A stretch of 64,000 nt of DNA from Trichococcus flocculiformis (GCF_900113645.1 NZ_FOQC01000009.1:1-64000), one strand, 5' to 3'; counted from the first letter of the stretch, positions 7,636 through 17,846 are shown. Notes: generated by a model not told the origin, from the sequence alone. Made by a program: numbers and translations.

Positions 7636-7667
7636 ATAATAGGCCCCACGTGTGAAAAAAGCGTGAA
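7636..7667 (-). promoter_or_regulatory. direct-repeat promoter of small RNA copy 1
   Basis: Minus strand: TTCACG-N5-TTCACA (plus 7651-7667), 9 nt, TATTAT (plus 7636-7641), and no recognisable -35. Two hexamers 11 bp apart just upstream of -10 are typical of OmpR-family response regulators (PhoP box TTCACA; CiaR and LisR promoters are built alike). Confidence 0.55.
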
Positions 7668-7716
7668 GAAAATCTAACTTATTTTTGCTGTTTTTACGGA
7701 CACAATTGATATTTTA

Positions 7717-8610
7717 TCATCTAGAAACGTGGTCCTCTTCCTTGATGATATCCACCGTTGAGGATCGGCCGGCTTCGATCATCTTGGAAGTGCTGATCCG
7801 CAGCTGCAGGTTGGCGTCGTAATCGAGCGCGAAGATGCAGGAATAAAGCACGTCCAGCAGGTAAACGATGGCGCTGTCGGTGGAGAAAGTGGCGATTTTT
7901 GAATAGAGCTTCTCCCTTGTGCAGATCCGGAGCACGCAATCCGCAAGCCGGGCGGTCGTGTTGTCACCGATGTTGGTGATGGCGATGATGGGGATTTTGT
8001 TCGCCTTCAAATATTGGATCGTTTCGTTCAATATTGAAGTTTCCCCGGAATAGGAAACGATGATTGCGCAGGAGGACGGATCAGCCAGGTGCGCCTTGAA
8101 GATCGTTTCACCCTGCAGCAAGCAGATTTCCACCCGTTTTTTGATCCGCGACATGTTGTGTTGGAATTCTTGCGTGATCAAAAGGTTGTTGCTGACTGCA
8201 AAAAGACTGGTATAGGAAGACTTCCTGATGATCTGGATGGCCTTTTGCAGGTCGTCATGGGTGATCAGCGACAAGGTATCGTCGATGGATTCCTTTTCCA
8301 AGGCAGCAATTTTACTTGCAATCGACATGATGGTATCATTACGGTGAAAAGGCAGGTTGGCGTTTATTTCACTGAAGTGTTTCTGCAAATATTCTTCTTC
8401 TTTCAAGAAGGCTTCCTTCAAATCGCTCCAGCCGCTGAAGTTCATCTTGTGGGCAATCCTTACCAATGTGGAAGGAGAAGTGTAAGTTGCCTCGGCAATC
8501 TCTTTGGTTGTCATTTCCTCGATGGCCGCTTTCTTCTCCAGTATATAAGTTACTATCTTTTGTTCGCTGTTCGAGAAATCAAAATTCTCCAGCCGTTCTC
8601 TTATGAGCAT
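7717..8610 (-). CDS. RpiR/MurR family regulator (HTH plus SIS)
   Basis: About 297 aa. An N-terminal HTH_6 domain (residues 1-75, TTKEIAEATYTSPSTLVRIA) is followed by a SIS sugar-phosphate isomerase fold (about 105-240, IIVSYSGETSILNETI and IIAITN). Such proteins sense a phosphorylated sugar. The ATG at 8610 is chosen because GAGGGGG lies 6 nt upstream; two earlier candidate starts overlap that site. It is divergent from the SemiSWEET/GH1 operon, which it probably controls with a beta-glucoside-6-phosphate-type effector. Confidence 0.85.
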   Translation of the reverse strand: MLIRERLENFDFSNSEQKIVTYILEKKAAIEEMTTKEIAEATYTSPSTLVRIAHKMNFSGWSDLKEAFLKEEEYLQKHFSEINANLPFHRNDTIMSIASKIAALEKESIDDTLSLITHDDLQKAIQIIRKSSYTSLFAVSNNLLITQEFQHNMSRIKKRVEICLLQGETIFKAHLADPSSCAIIVSYSGETSILNETIQYLKANKIPIIAITNIGDNTTARLADCVLRICTREKLYSKIATFSTDSAIVYLLDVLYSCIFALDYDANLQLRISTSKMIEAGRSSTVDIIKEEDHVSR

Positions 8611-8737
8611 CCGCATCCCCCTCACGTGTTTCTTCTGAACCTCACTATTATCCTATCATATTTGTGAATGTTATTTGATAATCCGGATCAAAAAAACGGA
8701 AAATTTGTAAACGGTGTTACCGAGTGTCCAGAAGTTA

Positions 8738-8765
8738 TTGTCTTTGGTCCGCTATCCATTATAAT
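8738..8765 (+). promoter_or_regulatory. promoter of the SemiSWEET-GH1 operon
   Basis: TTGTCT (8738-8743), a 16-bp spacer and TATAAT (8760-8765), 73 bp before the first start codon. It lies in the divergent region next to the RpiR gene. Confidence 0.6.
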
Positions 8766-8838
8766 CGAGTTGTAAAAGAATGTAGCAGTCTCACTTGTCA
8801 TTTGAGTCGCGCATCTATATCGGTAGGGGGAGAATATA

Positions 8839-10529
<1,691 letters not shown>

Positions 10530-10539
10530 ATTATATGGC

Positions 10540-10578
10540 AGGAGCCGTCTCAAACACAAATGAGACGGCTCCTTTTTT
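10540..10578 (+). terminator. terminator of the SemiSWEET-GH1 operon
   Basis: AGGAGCCGTCTCA and TGAGACGGCTCCT form a 13-bp stem, followed by six T. Confidence 0.93.
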
Positions 10579-10634
10579 GTAGCCAAATAAAACTCTGGTT
10601 GTCGATGTTTCAAAAGGCTGTGGATGCAGAACAG

Positions 10635-10941
10635 CCGACAGCTGCGCGAACTCTCGGGTATTCGTGATAGGGTCCTGGACTAAAGCCCGACAGAAGAGCG
10701 AGCTGTCAGGTATTGTGAGTTTTTTTTGTGATCGAACAGTCGACAGCTGCGCGAACTCTCGGGTATTCGTGATAGTGTCCTGGGCGAACGCCCGACATGG
10801 GAGCGATTTGTCAGGTGTTGTACGTTTTCCGATGATCGAACAGTCGACAGTTGCGTGAACTCTCGGGTATTCGTGATAGTGTCCTGGGCGAACGCCCGAC
10901 AGAAGAGCGATTTGTCAGATGTTGAGCGTTTTTTCTGGAGC
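10635..10941. repeat. CCGACAG palindromic tandem repeat, six half-units
   Basis: Copies of (C/T)CGACA start at 10635, 10687, 10740, 10792, 10844 and 10896, spaced 52, 53, 52, 52 and 52 bp. Odd and even units differ, giving a 104-105 bp super-repeat in three copies. Within a unit CCGACAG pairs with CTGTCAGG or CTCTCGGG. It fills the gap between the GH1 terminator and small RNA copy 2. No coding potential is seen. Confidence 0.85.
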
Positions 10942-10970
10942 TTGCCGCATTCGGTCTACGCAGAATGAAC

Positions 10971-10998
10971 AAAAAAACCACCGCTCATTAAGCGGTGG
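10971..10998 (-). terminator. minus-strand terminator of small RNA copy 2
   Basis: On the minus strand CCACCGCT, a TAATG loop and AGCGGTGG precede seven T. No protein gene on the minus strand ends here, which supports a non-coding transcript. Confidence 0.85.
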
Positions 10999-11063
10999 CA
11001 TAAAGGAGTTGTTCTTTACTTTGGAGGAGTAAAGAAGAGTAAAAAGATTGTTGTGATTGGCCT
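10971..11063 (-). ncRNA. candidate anti-Shine-Dalgarno small RNA, copy 2
   Basis: Predicted transcript of about 93 nt on the minus strand. The hairpin TTCTTTAC-(TCCTCCAAA)-GTAAAGAA lies at plus 11012-11036. The 5' region (GGCCAATCACAACAATC) matches copy 1 closely while the terminator stem differs in sequence but not in position, a pattern expected of paralogous small RNAs. Confidence 0.62.
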
Positions 11064-11069
11064 ATCTGT

Positions 11070-11101
11070 ATAATAGTCCTGAATTGTGAAGAAAATATGA
11101 A
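11070..11101 (-). promoter_or_regulatory. direct-repeat promoter of small RNA copy 2
   Basis: Minus strand: TTCATA-N5-TTCACA (plus 11085-11101), 9 nt, TATTAT (plus 11070-11075). Hexamer spacing and distance to -10 equal those of copy 1. Confidence 0.55.
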
Positions 11102-11218
11102 GAAATCCTACTTTATTTTGGTTGTTTTAGCAATAAAAAGAAAAATATTGCGACCGGTTCGACCATAAAACACATGAAATGATATACTGTTCTTATAAAA
11201 TGGTAGGGAGGAAATCAG

Positions 11219-11635
11219 ATGAAAGTAGCATTAATTGCGCATGACCGTAAAAAAGATTTGATGATCCAGTTATGTACCGCCTATAAAGCAATTCTGCAAG
11301 AACACGAATTGTTCGCGACAGGAACAACCGGAACCCGTATCATGGAAGCGACTGGGCTGGATGTGCACCGCTTCAAGTCAGGTCCACTCGGCGGGGATCA
11401 ACAGATCGGAGCCATGATTTCGCAAAACGAGATGGATGTGGTCATCTTCCTGAGGGATCCGTTGGCTGCTATGCCGCATGAACCGGATGTAACCGCTTTG
11501 ATCCGTCTGAGCGATGTCTATGAAATTCCGTTGGCAACCAATATCGGTACAGCCGAAGTGCTGCTCCGCGGACTGGATGCCGGTTTCGTCGATTGGCGCG
11601 AATTCTACAACGCGGAAGGCACGATTCAGTTCTGA
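11219..11635 (+). CDS. mgsA: methylglyoxal synthase
   Basis: A 138-aa enzyme converting dihydroxyacetone phosphate to methylglyoxal and phosphate, a glycolytic overflow bypass. Family motifs are present: [12 protein letters not shown] at the N-terminus, [20 protein letters not shown] with the catalytic Asp, and [11 protein letters not shown] near the C-terminus. Length is typical. It is a single gene with GGGAGG upstream and its own terminator. Confidence 0.95.
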   Translation: MKVALIAHDRKKDLMIQLCTAYKAILQEHELFATGTTGTRIMEATGLDVHRFKSGPLGGDQQIGAMISQNEMDVVIFLRDPLAAMPHEPDVTALIRLSDVYEIPLATNIGTAEVLLRGLDAGFVDWREFYNAEGTIQF

Positions 11636-11655
11636 CAAGATTTTCCGAAATATAT

Positions 11656-11705
11656 AAAAATGCGTCGCTCTTTTGGGAAGTCCCAAGGAACGGCGCATTT
11701 TTTTT
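11656..11705 (+). terminator. terminator of mgsA
   Basis: AAAAATGCGTCG and CGGCGCATTTTT flank an inner TTGGGAAGTCCCAA hairpin, followed by T. Confidence 0.88.
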
Positions 11706-11742
11706 GACATATAGGAATTTATAAAATTTTCCAGAGTGAAAA

Positions 11743-11990
11743 GTGCATCACCGTAGGTGTTTCACAAGTTTGCAAAATGTTTCATGCACCTAAAATGATG
11801 TCCAGCTTCACGGGTTAGCCCTTCGGAAATTAGATAAATCTGTCCTATTGCGCTCTTCGATGCTCAGTTGCATGGGACTCTAAGGGATTCATCCCTTAGA
11901 GCCCCAGTACAAGGTGAACGTAGGGAACGTTGCGTGGCGCGATTTCCTAAATTTCTTTCAGGGCTGAACGAACCCGTTCAGCTTTTCTTG
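11743..11990 (+). ncRNA. covarying structured element, copy 1
   Basis: A small 5' domain (GTGCAT 11743-11748 against ATGCAC 11784-11789, enclosing CACC/GGTG) is followed by a long stem. In the stem ACGGGTT (11810-11816) pairs with AACCCGT (11971-11977) and AGCCCT (11817-11822) with AGGGCT (11960-11965), with bulge GAACG between them on the 3' side. The inner core 11824-11866 is almost identical to copy 2, as is GATTTCCTAAATTTCTTTC (11941-11959). TTTTCTT closes it. The apical region has an extra hairpin (CTCTAAGGGAT/ATCCCTTAGAG). No ORF. Structured RNA or small mobile element. Confidence 0.6.
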
Positions 11991-11992
11991 TA

Positions 11993-13180
11993 TTAGAAAG
12001 GCTCTTTCAAGTATGACAGTGCATAAGAAATATGCAGTTCCGTCGCAATCGCCAAGCCTTTTTCATCGATATCGAATTTTTCGTGATGATGACCATAGGC
12101 TGTCTCTTCGCTGCTTTGTGTGCCGACGAAGCAGTAGACTCCGGGCGCGACCGCCAGGTAATCCGCGAAGTCATCGGCGCCCATGCTTTTCGGATTATCA
12201 GTGATGACGTTATCAAAGCCAACGATGTCCGAGGCGACCTTGATGGCATGGTTGGCTGCCTGGATGTCGTTGATCAGCGGTGCCGCGGCATCGTAGTTGG
12301 AGAATTCGATGGTTGTGCGGTGCGCATCCGAAACGTTCTTGGCGATCCTTTCCACGGCATCCAGAACTTGTGCGCGTACTTCATGACTGAAGGTACGCAC
12401 GGTCCCTTCGATTTCGGCTTCGTTGGCGATGATGTTGTAGTTCGTTCCGGCACGCAACACTCCTATGCCGACAACGACTTCGTCGGTAGGACGGACTTCC
12501 CTGGCAACGATGGTCTGCAGTTCCGTAACGATGGCGGCTGCGCTGACCAAAGCGTCGCGCCCCAGATCCGGACGCGAGACGTGTCCGCTCTTGCCGAAAA
12601 CTTTGATCTTGAAGATATCGCAAGACGCATTGGAAGGTCCCGGTGTAGCGACGATTTTGCCGACTTGCGTGCCGGATTGCAGATGGATGCCGAAGACATG
12701 GTCGATGCCGTCGATATAGCCGCCACGCACGAATTGGCGCGCCCCGGCGCCGATTTCTTCTGCAGGTTGGAAGACGAACTGGATTGTCCCGGCAAATTCA
12801 TCCTGATGTTCCTTCAGTATTTTCAGCGCGCCCAACAAGGAAGCGGTATGCCCGTCGTGGCCACAAGCATGGTTGAAACCGGGATTGACGGAAGCGTAGG
12901 GTTTGCCGGTTTCATCCGGCAGCGGCAGCGCATCGATATCGGCGCGCAGCAGAATGGTCTTGCCTGCTCCTTTTCCTCCCTCCAAGGTGGCCAAGATGCC
13001 GGTCTTGCCGACATTGATGTAAGGCACGCCGATTTCTTCGACCTCTTCCTTGATGCGTTGGATCGTTTCGAATTCCTTCAGGCTCGGCTCCGGATGACGG
13101 TGGAAATGGCGGCGCAGGGCGATGATGTAGTCGTAAATAGCGGTAACTTGTTCGCGGATCTGTTGTTGGTTGGTGGTCAT
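11993..13180 (-). CDS. M20 family amidohydrolase (hippurate hydrolase/aminoacylase-like)
   Basis: A 395-aa zinc-dependent amidohydrolase. Metal and catalytic motifs: HRHFHRHPEPS, ADIDALPLPDE, NHACGHDGH (about residues 107-115), PAEEIGAGA and a late HHEKFDID. It should cleave N-acyl amino acids or similar amides in the cytosol. It is last in the metNIQ cluster, suggesting it processes an acylated amino acid imported by that system, such as N-acyl-methionine; this is inference from position. Confidence 0.88.
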   Translation of the reverse strand: MTTNQQQIREQVTAIYDYIIALRRHFHRHPEPSLKEFETIQRIKEEVEEIGVPYINVGKTGILATLEGGKGAGKTILLRADIDALPLPDETGKPYASVNPGFNHACGHDGHTASLLGALKILKEHQDEFAGTIQFVFQPAEEIGAGARQFVRGGYIDGIDHVFGIHLQSGTQVGKIVATPGPSNASCDIFKIKVFGKSGHVSRPDLGRDALVSAAAIVTELQTIVAREVRPTDEVVVGIGVLRAGTNYNIIANEAEIEGTVRTFSHEVRAQVLDAVERIAKNVSDAHRTTIEFSNYDAAAPLINDIQAANHAIKVASDIVGFDNVITDNPKSMGADDFADYLAVAPGVYCFVGTQSSEETAYGHHHEKFDIDEKGLAIATELHISYALSYLKEPF

Positions 13181-13210
13181 GGATGATTCCTCCTTGAATC
13201 TTTATAGGAA

Positions 13211-13240
13211 AGGGGCTTTGGGCAAATGGCCCAAGCCCCT
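13211..13240 (-). terminator. hairpin between metQ1 and the M20 gene
   Basis: GGGGCTTTGGGC and GGCCCAAGCCCC pair across AAAT. On the minus strand the hairpin is followed by TTTCCT, a weak T tract. It is a partial terminator or an mRNA-processing site inside the operon. Confidence 0.55.
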
Positions 13241-13262
13241 AGTAATGGTTTGATTATCTATA

Positions 13263-14120
13263 TTATTTTGCTTCGTCCCAAACCGGGAACTGCGAGCCTT
13301 TTGAAGATTCTTCGATGACTTTGGCCGTTCCTTCGGATTGATAGTAAGCTACGATCGTTTGGAAGACTTCGTTGTCGACATCTTCGGAGAGTGCCGCAAT
13401 GACGTTGTAATAAGGTTTTGAGTCTTCGGTAACCGGTTCAAGGAAGACGGCATCTTCACTCGGGATGAAGCCGGCATCCACGGCCATGCCGCTGTTGATG
13501 ACAGAAGCGGTTACGTCCTGCAAAGCGCGGGCAGTTTGATTGGATTCAAGTGTCTGGAACTGCAGGTTCAATCTGTTTTCGACGACATCTTCGGTTGTCG
13601 GGACCAAACCGGCCGCAGTATCAAGCTTGATCAGGCCAGCTGTCTGCAGTAGGATCAAAGCGCGTCCTTCGTTGGAGACGTCATTCGGGATGGCGATGGT
13701 GTCGCCGTCCTTCAGTTCATTGATGCTTGTGATTTTTTCGGAATAAAGTCCCAAAGGAGCCATTACAGTATAGCCGATGGTCGTCAATTCCGTTCCATGA
13801 TCTCTGTTGTAGTTGTCCATGAAGATCTCTGTCTGGAAAGAACTCAAGTCGATTTCACCTTCGGCCAAAGCATTGTTAGGAGTTGTGTAGTCGGTGAATT
13901 TGACCAGTTCGACTTCGATGTTCTCTTTTTATTTCAGCTCTTCGATGACGTAATCCCAAGGCTCATTGACTTCTCCGACGACGCCCAGCGTTACTTTGAC
14001 GGGCTCGGTCGCGTCCGCAGTGGAAGAATCGCTGGCGGAATCGGAGGCTGCGTTGCCGCAAGCGGCAAGGAAAAGGCTGGCTGAAAGGGTCATGGCTGCT
14101 AAAAATGTCTTATTTTTCAT
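13263..14120 (-). pseudogene. metQ: MetQ-type lipoprotein gene split by an in-frame stop
   Basis: Reading through one TAA (plus 13929-13931, codon 64) gives a 285-codon protein like the two intact MetQ paralogues upstream. The signal peptide has lipobox LAAC (Cys21). The first ORF ends EELK, and the same frame continues KENIEVELVKF. A single substitution in a sense codon explains it; no frame change is needed. Reinitiation at an internal Met (13868) would lack a signal peptide. It is the third metQ copy, so loss may be tolerated. Confidence 0.85.
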
Positions 14121-14143
14121 TAGTAAAGGGCTCCTTTGTATAT

Positions 14144-14190
14144 GAAAATAGCATCAAGAGCGGCGCGAAAGAAACGCACCGGCTTGATGC
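14144..14190 (-). terminator. hairpin between metQ2 and metQ1
   Basis: GCATCAAG and CTTGATGC pair; on the minus strand TATTTTC follows. It is probably a partial terminator grading expression of distal operon genes. Confidence 0.6.
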
Positions 14191-14244
14191 TACTCGTAAA
14201 TTTAGTATGTTTTCAGGCTAGTGAAGATGAAGAAAGTCTTTCGC

Positions 14245-15108
14245 TTAGTCCCAAGCAGGGATATCTGTGTTAGCAGTTGTTTCTGCGATCAAAGCTTTTG
14301 TTTCTTCTGTTTGGTATGCCGCTACAACTTTTTTGTAGACTTCATTGTCGACGTCTTCTGCACGGGCAGCCACAACGTTTTTGTAGATGTCCAAGACTTC
14401 CTGGATGTTGTCTGTATCCAAGTAAAGGGCATCTTCTGTTGGTACAAGCCCAGCATCGACCGCGAAGTTGGTGTTGATGACCGCAGCGCCTGCATCTTCA
14501 AGTGAACGCGGCAATTGAGCGGCATCCAATTCTTCGATGTTCAGGTTCTTAGGATTTTCGATGATGTCGTTAACGGTTGGTGCTGTGCCTGCTGCATTGT
14601 CCAAAGTGATCAAGTCAATGGCTTGCAACAGCAACAAAGCGCGTCCGCCGTTGGTTACGTCATTCGGGATAGCGATCGTATCGCCGTCTTGAATTTCACT
14701 GTAATCTGCATATTTGTCAGAGTAGATCCCCAGTGGAGACACAAAAGTGAATCCGATTGGTGTCAAGTCTGCGTCGTTGTTTGCGTTGTAGTTTTCCAGG
14801 AAAGCTACGTGTTGGAAGGCGTTCAAGTCGAGTTCGCCGTTGTCCAAAGCGATGTTCGGTTGGTTGTAATCAGTGAATTTGACGATTTCAAGGTCGATGT
14901 TCTCATCTTCCAGACGCTCTGCGACAGCTTCCCAGATTTCGACTGCGGATTCGCTGACCAGACCGATTTTGACTGTAGTTGGTTCTGCTGAAACTGTGCT
15001 GCTTGACTCTGCAGCGGACGAGTCAGCGGTTGTGCCGCCGTTTCCGCATGCTGCCAGGAATAGTGAAGCTGTAAGGACTAGGCCACCAAATAATTTACTC
15101 TTTTTCAT
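14245..15108 (-). CDS. metQ: MetQ-type substrate-binding lipoprotein (second copy)
   Basis: A 287-aa lipoprotein. The signal peptide ends at LAAC (Cys21), then a Ser/Thr-rich linker and the NlpA/MetQ fold (about 45-285). Family motifs are LDLNAFQH-like ELDLNAFQHVAFLENYN and DTIAIPNDVTNGGRALLLLQ. It binds the ligand outside the membrane for MetNI. It closely resembles the copy at 15187-16041. Its Met T-box supports methionine or a derivative as ligand. Confidence 0.9.
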   Translation of the reverse strand: MKKSKLFGGLVLTASLFLAACGNGGTTADSSAAESSSTVSAEPTTVKIGLVSESAVEIWEAVAERLEDENIDLEIVKFTDYNQPNIALDNGELDLNAFQHVAFLENYNANNDADLTPIGFTFVSPLGIYSDKYADYSEIQDGDTIAIPNDVTNGGRALLLLQAIDLITLDNAAGTAPTVNDIIENPKNLNIEELDAAQLPRSLEDAGAAVINTNFAVDAGLVPTEDALYLDTDNIQEVLDIYKNVVAARAEDVDNEVYKKVVAAYQTEETKALIAETTANTDIPAWD

Positions 15109-15186
15109 ATGAATTTCCTCCGATTTGTTTTTTATATTTTTATATCACGTCTGCAAACGTGATTTTTGTAAACAAGTGAATGGGTC

Positions 15187-16041
15187 TTACTGTTCCCAAG
15201 CGGGTACGTCATTGCCTTCAGTCACATCATCCAGAAGTGCTGCTGTTTCGGATGTTTGGTATTCCGCAACGACTTGCTTGTAGGTTTCGTTGTCGACATC
15301 TTCAGAACGTGCAGCTACGATGTTTTTGTAGACGTCCGCAACGCTTGCGATGTTGTCAGTATCCAAGAATAGCGCGTCTTCTTTAGGATTCAGGCCGGAA
15401 TCGGTAGCATAGTTTGTGTTGATGATCGCTGCATCAACATCCTGAAGGGAGCGTGCGATTTGCGCTGCATCCAATTCTTCGAAGCTGATGTTCTTCGGAT
15501 TTTCGATGATATCATTTACTGTCGGTGTCGTTCCTTTTGCTTCATCGACTTTGATTAAGCCGATTGCTTGCAATAACAGAAGTGCGCGTCCGCCGTTGGT
15601 AACGTCGTTAGGGATGGCGATGCTGGCATCCTCGGCAATGTCGGCATAGTCGGTCACTTTTTCGGAGTACAGACCAAGTGGAGAAACATACGTGAAGCCG
15701 ATTGGAGTCAGATCAGACTCGTTGTTGGCGTTGAAATCTTCAAGATAAGCCACATGCTGGAACGCGTTCAGGTCGATGGCACCATTTTCCAAGGCGACGT
15801 TAGGCTGTACGTAGTCGCTGAACTGAACGATTTCCAATTCGATTCCTTTGGCTTCCAAACGGCTGGCAACATCTTCCCAGACTTCAACTTCAACTTCGCT
15901 GACTACGCCGATTTTCACTGCTTCAGCATCTGAAGCTGTCGTGTCCGCTGCTGAGTCTGTGTTCGAGTCGCTGCTTCCGCAAGCGGCTAAAAATAAAGTA
16001 AGTGCTGCAACACCTGAGAATAATACGTTTTTCTTTTTCAT
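15187..16041 (-). CDS. metQ: MetQ-type substrate-binding lipoprotein (first copy)
   Basis: A 284-aa lipoprotein with lipobox LAAC (Cys21), a short acidic/Ser linker and the MetQ fold, including IDLNAFQHVAYLEDFN and IAIPNDVTNGGRALLLLQ. It is the copy next to metI, with its own ribosome-binding site (GGAGG). Several paralogous receptors behind one permease suggest different ligands, for example L-Met, D-Met or Met-sulfoxide; the sequence cannot decide. Confidence 0.9.
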   Translation of the reverse strand: MKKKNVLFSGVAALTLFLAACGSSDSNTDSAADTTASDAEAVKIGVVSEVEVEVWEDVASRLEAKGIELEIVQFSDYVQPNVALENGAIDLNAFQHVAYLEDFNANNESDLTPIGFTYVSPLGLYSEKVTDYADIAEDASIAIPNDVTNGGRALLLLQAIGLIKVDEAKGTTPTVNDIIENPKNISFEELDAAQIARSLQDVDAAIINTNYATDSGLNPKEDALFLDTDNIASVADVYKNIVAARSEDVDNETYKQVVAEYQTSETAALLDDVTEGNDVPAWEQ

Positions 16042-16073
16042 GATTTGTTTCCTCCGATTTATGTTTTTTTATA

Positions 16074-16754
16074 TTAATGACTTACTTTTTTTACCAAGGC
16101 ATTTCCGATGGCTTGGCTGATGAATACGATGATCAGGATGATGATGGTTGCGACCAAGGTCACGTCGTTCTGGAATCGGTTGTATCCGCGGGTGATGGCC
16201 AGGTTACCCAAGCCGCCTCCGCCGATGGCTCCAGCCATTGCCGTCAAACCGATCAGGTTGATGATCGTTACGGATGATACGCGGATGATGCCGGCCAAGC
16301 CTTCCTTCAGGTAGACGCGGAAGATGATTTCTCCAGGGCTAGCACCCATTGACTGGGCTGCCTCGATTACGCCGGGATCGACTTCAACCAATGCATTTTG
16401 GATCTGACGGGCATAGAAGGGAACCGTCGCTACAACCAGCGGCACAATCGATGCGGTCGTTCCGATCGAAGTGCCGACCACGAAACGCGTGAACGGTACA
16501 ATCAGCGCCATCAGGATGATGAAGGGCAGTGAGCGGAAGATATTGACGAGCTTGTCGAGAACATTGTACAGGTGTCTGTTCTCGAGGATGCCCCCATCTT
16601 CGGTGACAACCAGAATTACGCCTAGGATGACTCCCAGCACACCTGCGACCAGTCCGGAAACGAGCGTCATGTATAAGGTTTCCCATGTGCTTTGGAGCAC
16701 TTCATCCCAGATCTCAGAGACGTTAGGCAGAAATGTTGTGATGAATGTGTTCAT
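16074..16754 (-). CDS. metI: methionine ABC transporter permease
   Basis: A 226-aa membrane protein with about five helices. It carries the inner-membrane permease EAA loop ([22 protein letters not shown], about residues 130-151) that contacts MetN. It overlaps metN by 4 nt (ATGA), so translation is coupled. Length matches MetI. Confidence 0.93.
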   Translation of the reverse strand: MNTFITTFLPNVSEIWDEVLQSTWETLYMTLVSGLVAGVLGVILGVILVVTEDGGILENRHLYNVLDKLVNIFRSLPFIILMALIVPFTRFVVGTSIGTTASIVPLVVATVPFYARQIQNALVEVDPGVIEAAQSMGASPGEIIFRVYLKEGLAGIIRVSSVTIINLIGLTAMAGAIGGGGLGNLAITRGYNRFQNDVTLVATIIILIIVFISQAIGNALVKKVSH

Positions 16755-17827
16755 TCTTCGTCGCCTCCTTTATTTTTCTTTTCGGCGATGATTTCCTCGG
16801 TGATGATCTCCACCGTTACGCCATTATCCTGCAGATAGCGGACGGCTTCCGCGATCGATTCCGGTGCCCCGCTCAGGACAAGGAGCAGGGTGCCGACTGG
16901 GGTGTCCTGCAATATCTCAACGTTTCCGAAGAGGATGTTGCCTTGGACGTTGAATGTATTGGCCAGTTTGGCGATGAGTGGCTCGCCTGTGGAACCGCCG
17001 ACGAATGAAAGCTTTGTCAGCACATCATGTTCGTTCAGGTTCAGGATCGTCGGGTGGGTGATGACCGTTTCGATGCCGTGTTCGACATGCGTCGCTGTAT
17101 CGATGAAGTCCTTCGTCAATTGATTCTGCGGCTTCGTGAAGATATCCAGGATTGATCCGTATTCGATCACGCCGCCGTTTTCCATCACAGCCACTTTGTT
17201 GCAGATTTCCTTCACTACCTGCATCTCATGAGTGATGATGACGATCGTCAGGTTCAATCTCTTGTTCAGCTCTTTCAATAAGGCAAGTATCGAAGAAGTC
17301 GTTTTCGGATCCAGCGCGCTGGTCGCTTCGTCGCAAAGCAGCACTTCCGGGTCGTTCGCCAAAGCGCGGGCGATGGCCACACGTTGCTTTTGCCCGCCTG
17401 ACAATTGGGAAGGGTATGCTTTGGCTTTTTCGGACAATCCTACTAATGAAAGGAGGTCCGTTACCTTGTCGTGGATTTCCTGTTTGCTTAAGGAAGAATT
17501 CTTCAAGGGAAATGCGACGTTGTCGTAAATGGTGCGGGAGCGCATCAGGTTGAAGTGCTGGAAAATCATCCCGATTTTTTTGCGCGACTCGCGCAGGTCC
17601 TTGTCGTTCAATGCCATCATGTCTTTCCCGCTCACGATGACTTTTCCTTCAGTCGGACGCTGCAGGAGATTGATGGTCCTTACTAATGTACTTTTGCCGG
17701 CACCACTGTATCCGACGATGCCGTAGACGTCGCCTTTGTCGACTTCCAGCGAAACATGCTGCACGGCATGGATGGCTTTGTTTTTGTCAGCTTTAAATGT
17801 CACTGAGATATCCTGTAGACTGATCAT
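16751..17827 (-). CDS. metN: methionine ABC transporter ATPase
   Basis: About 358 aa. Walker [10 protein letters not shown] (about residues 38-46), signature LSGGQKQR, Walker [13 protein letters not shown] and H-loop IITHEM are all intact. The last 90 residues form the NIL/C2 regulatory domain typical of MetN, which senses intracellular methionine. ATG at 17827 is chosen because GAGGAGGAAA lies just upstream; a longer reading frame to 17857 overlaps the T-box terminator. Confidence 0.95.
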   Translation of the reverse strand: MISLQDISVTFKADKNKAIHAVQHVSLEVDKGDVYGIVGYSGAGKSTLVRTINLLQRPTEGKVIVSGKDMMALNDKDLRESRKKIGMIFQHFNLMRSRTIYDNVAFPLKNSSLSKQEIHDKVTDLLSLVGLSEKAKAYPSQLSGGQKQRVAIARALANDPEVLLCDEATSALDPKTTSSILALLKELNKRLNLTIVIITHEMQVVKEICNKVAVMENGGVIEYGSILDIFTKPQNQLTKDFIDTATHVEHGIETVITHPTILNLNEHDVLTKLSFVGGSTGEPLIAKLANTFNVQGNILFGNVEILQDTPVGTLLLVLSGAPESIAEAVRYLQDNGVTVEIITEEIIAEKKNKGGDEE

Positions 17828-17846
17828 GTATCTTTCCTCCTCTAAT

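Noticed and set aside
10635-10941. CRISPR array
   Set aside because: Repeats of about 25 bp at 52-bp spacing look like one, but the 'spacers' are themselves similar between copies and units alternate. There are no cas genes.
12032-13186. Long plus-strand frame opposite the M20 gene
   Set aside because: Composition mirrors the minus-strand gene, with no family motif, and the M20 motifs on the other strand are unambiguous.
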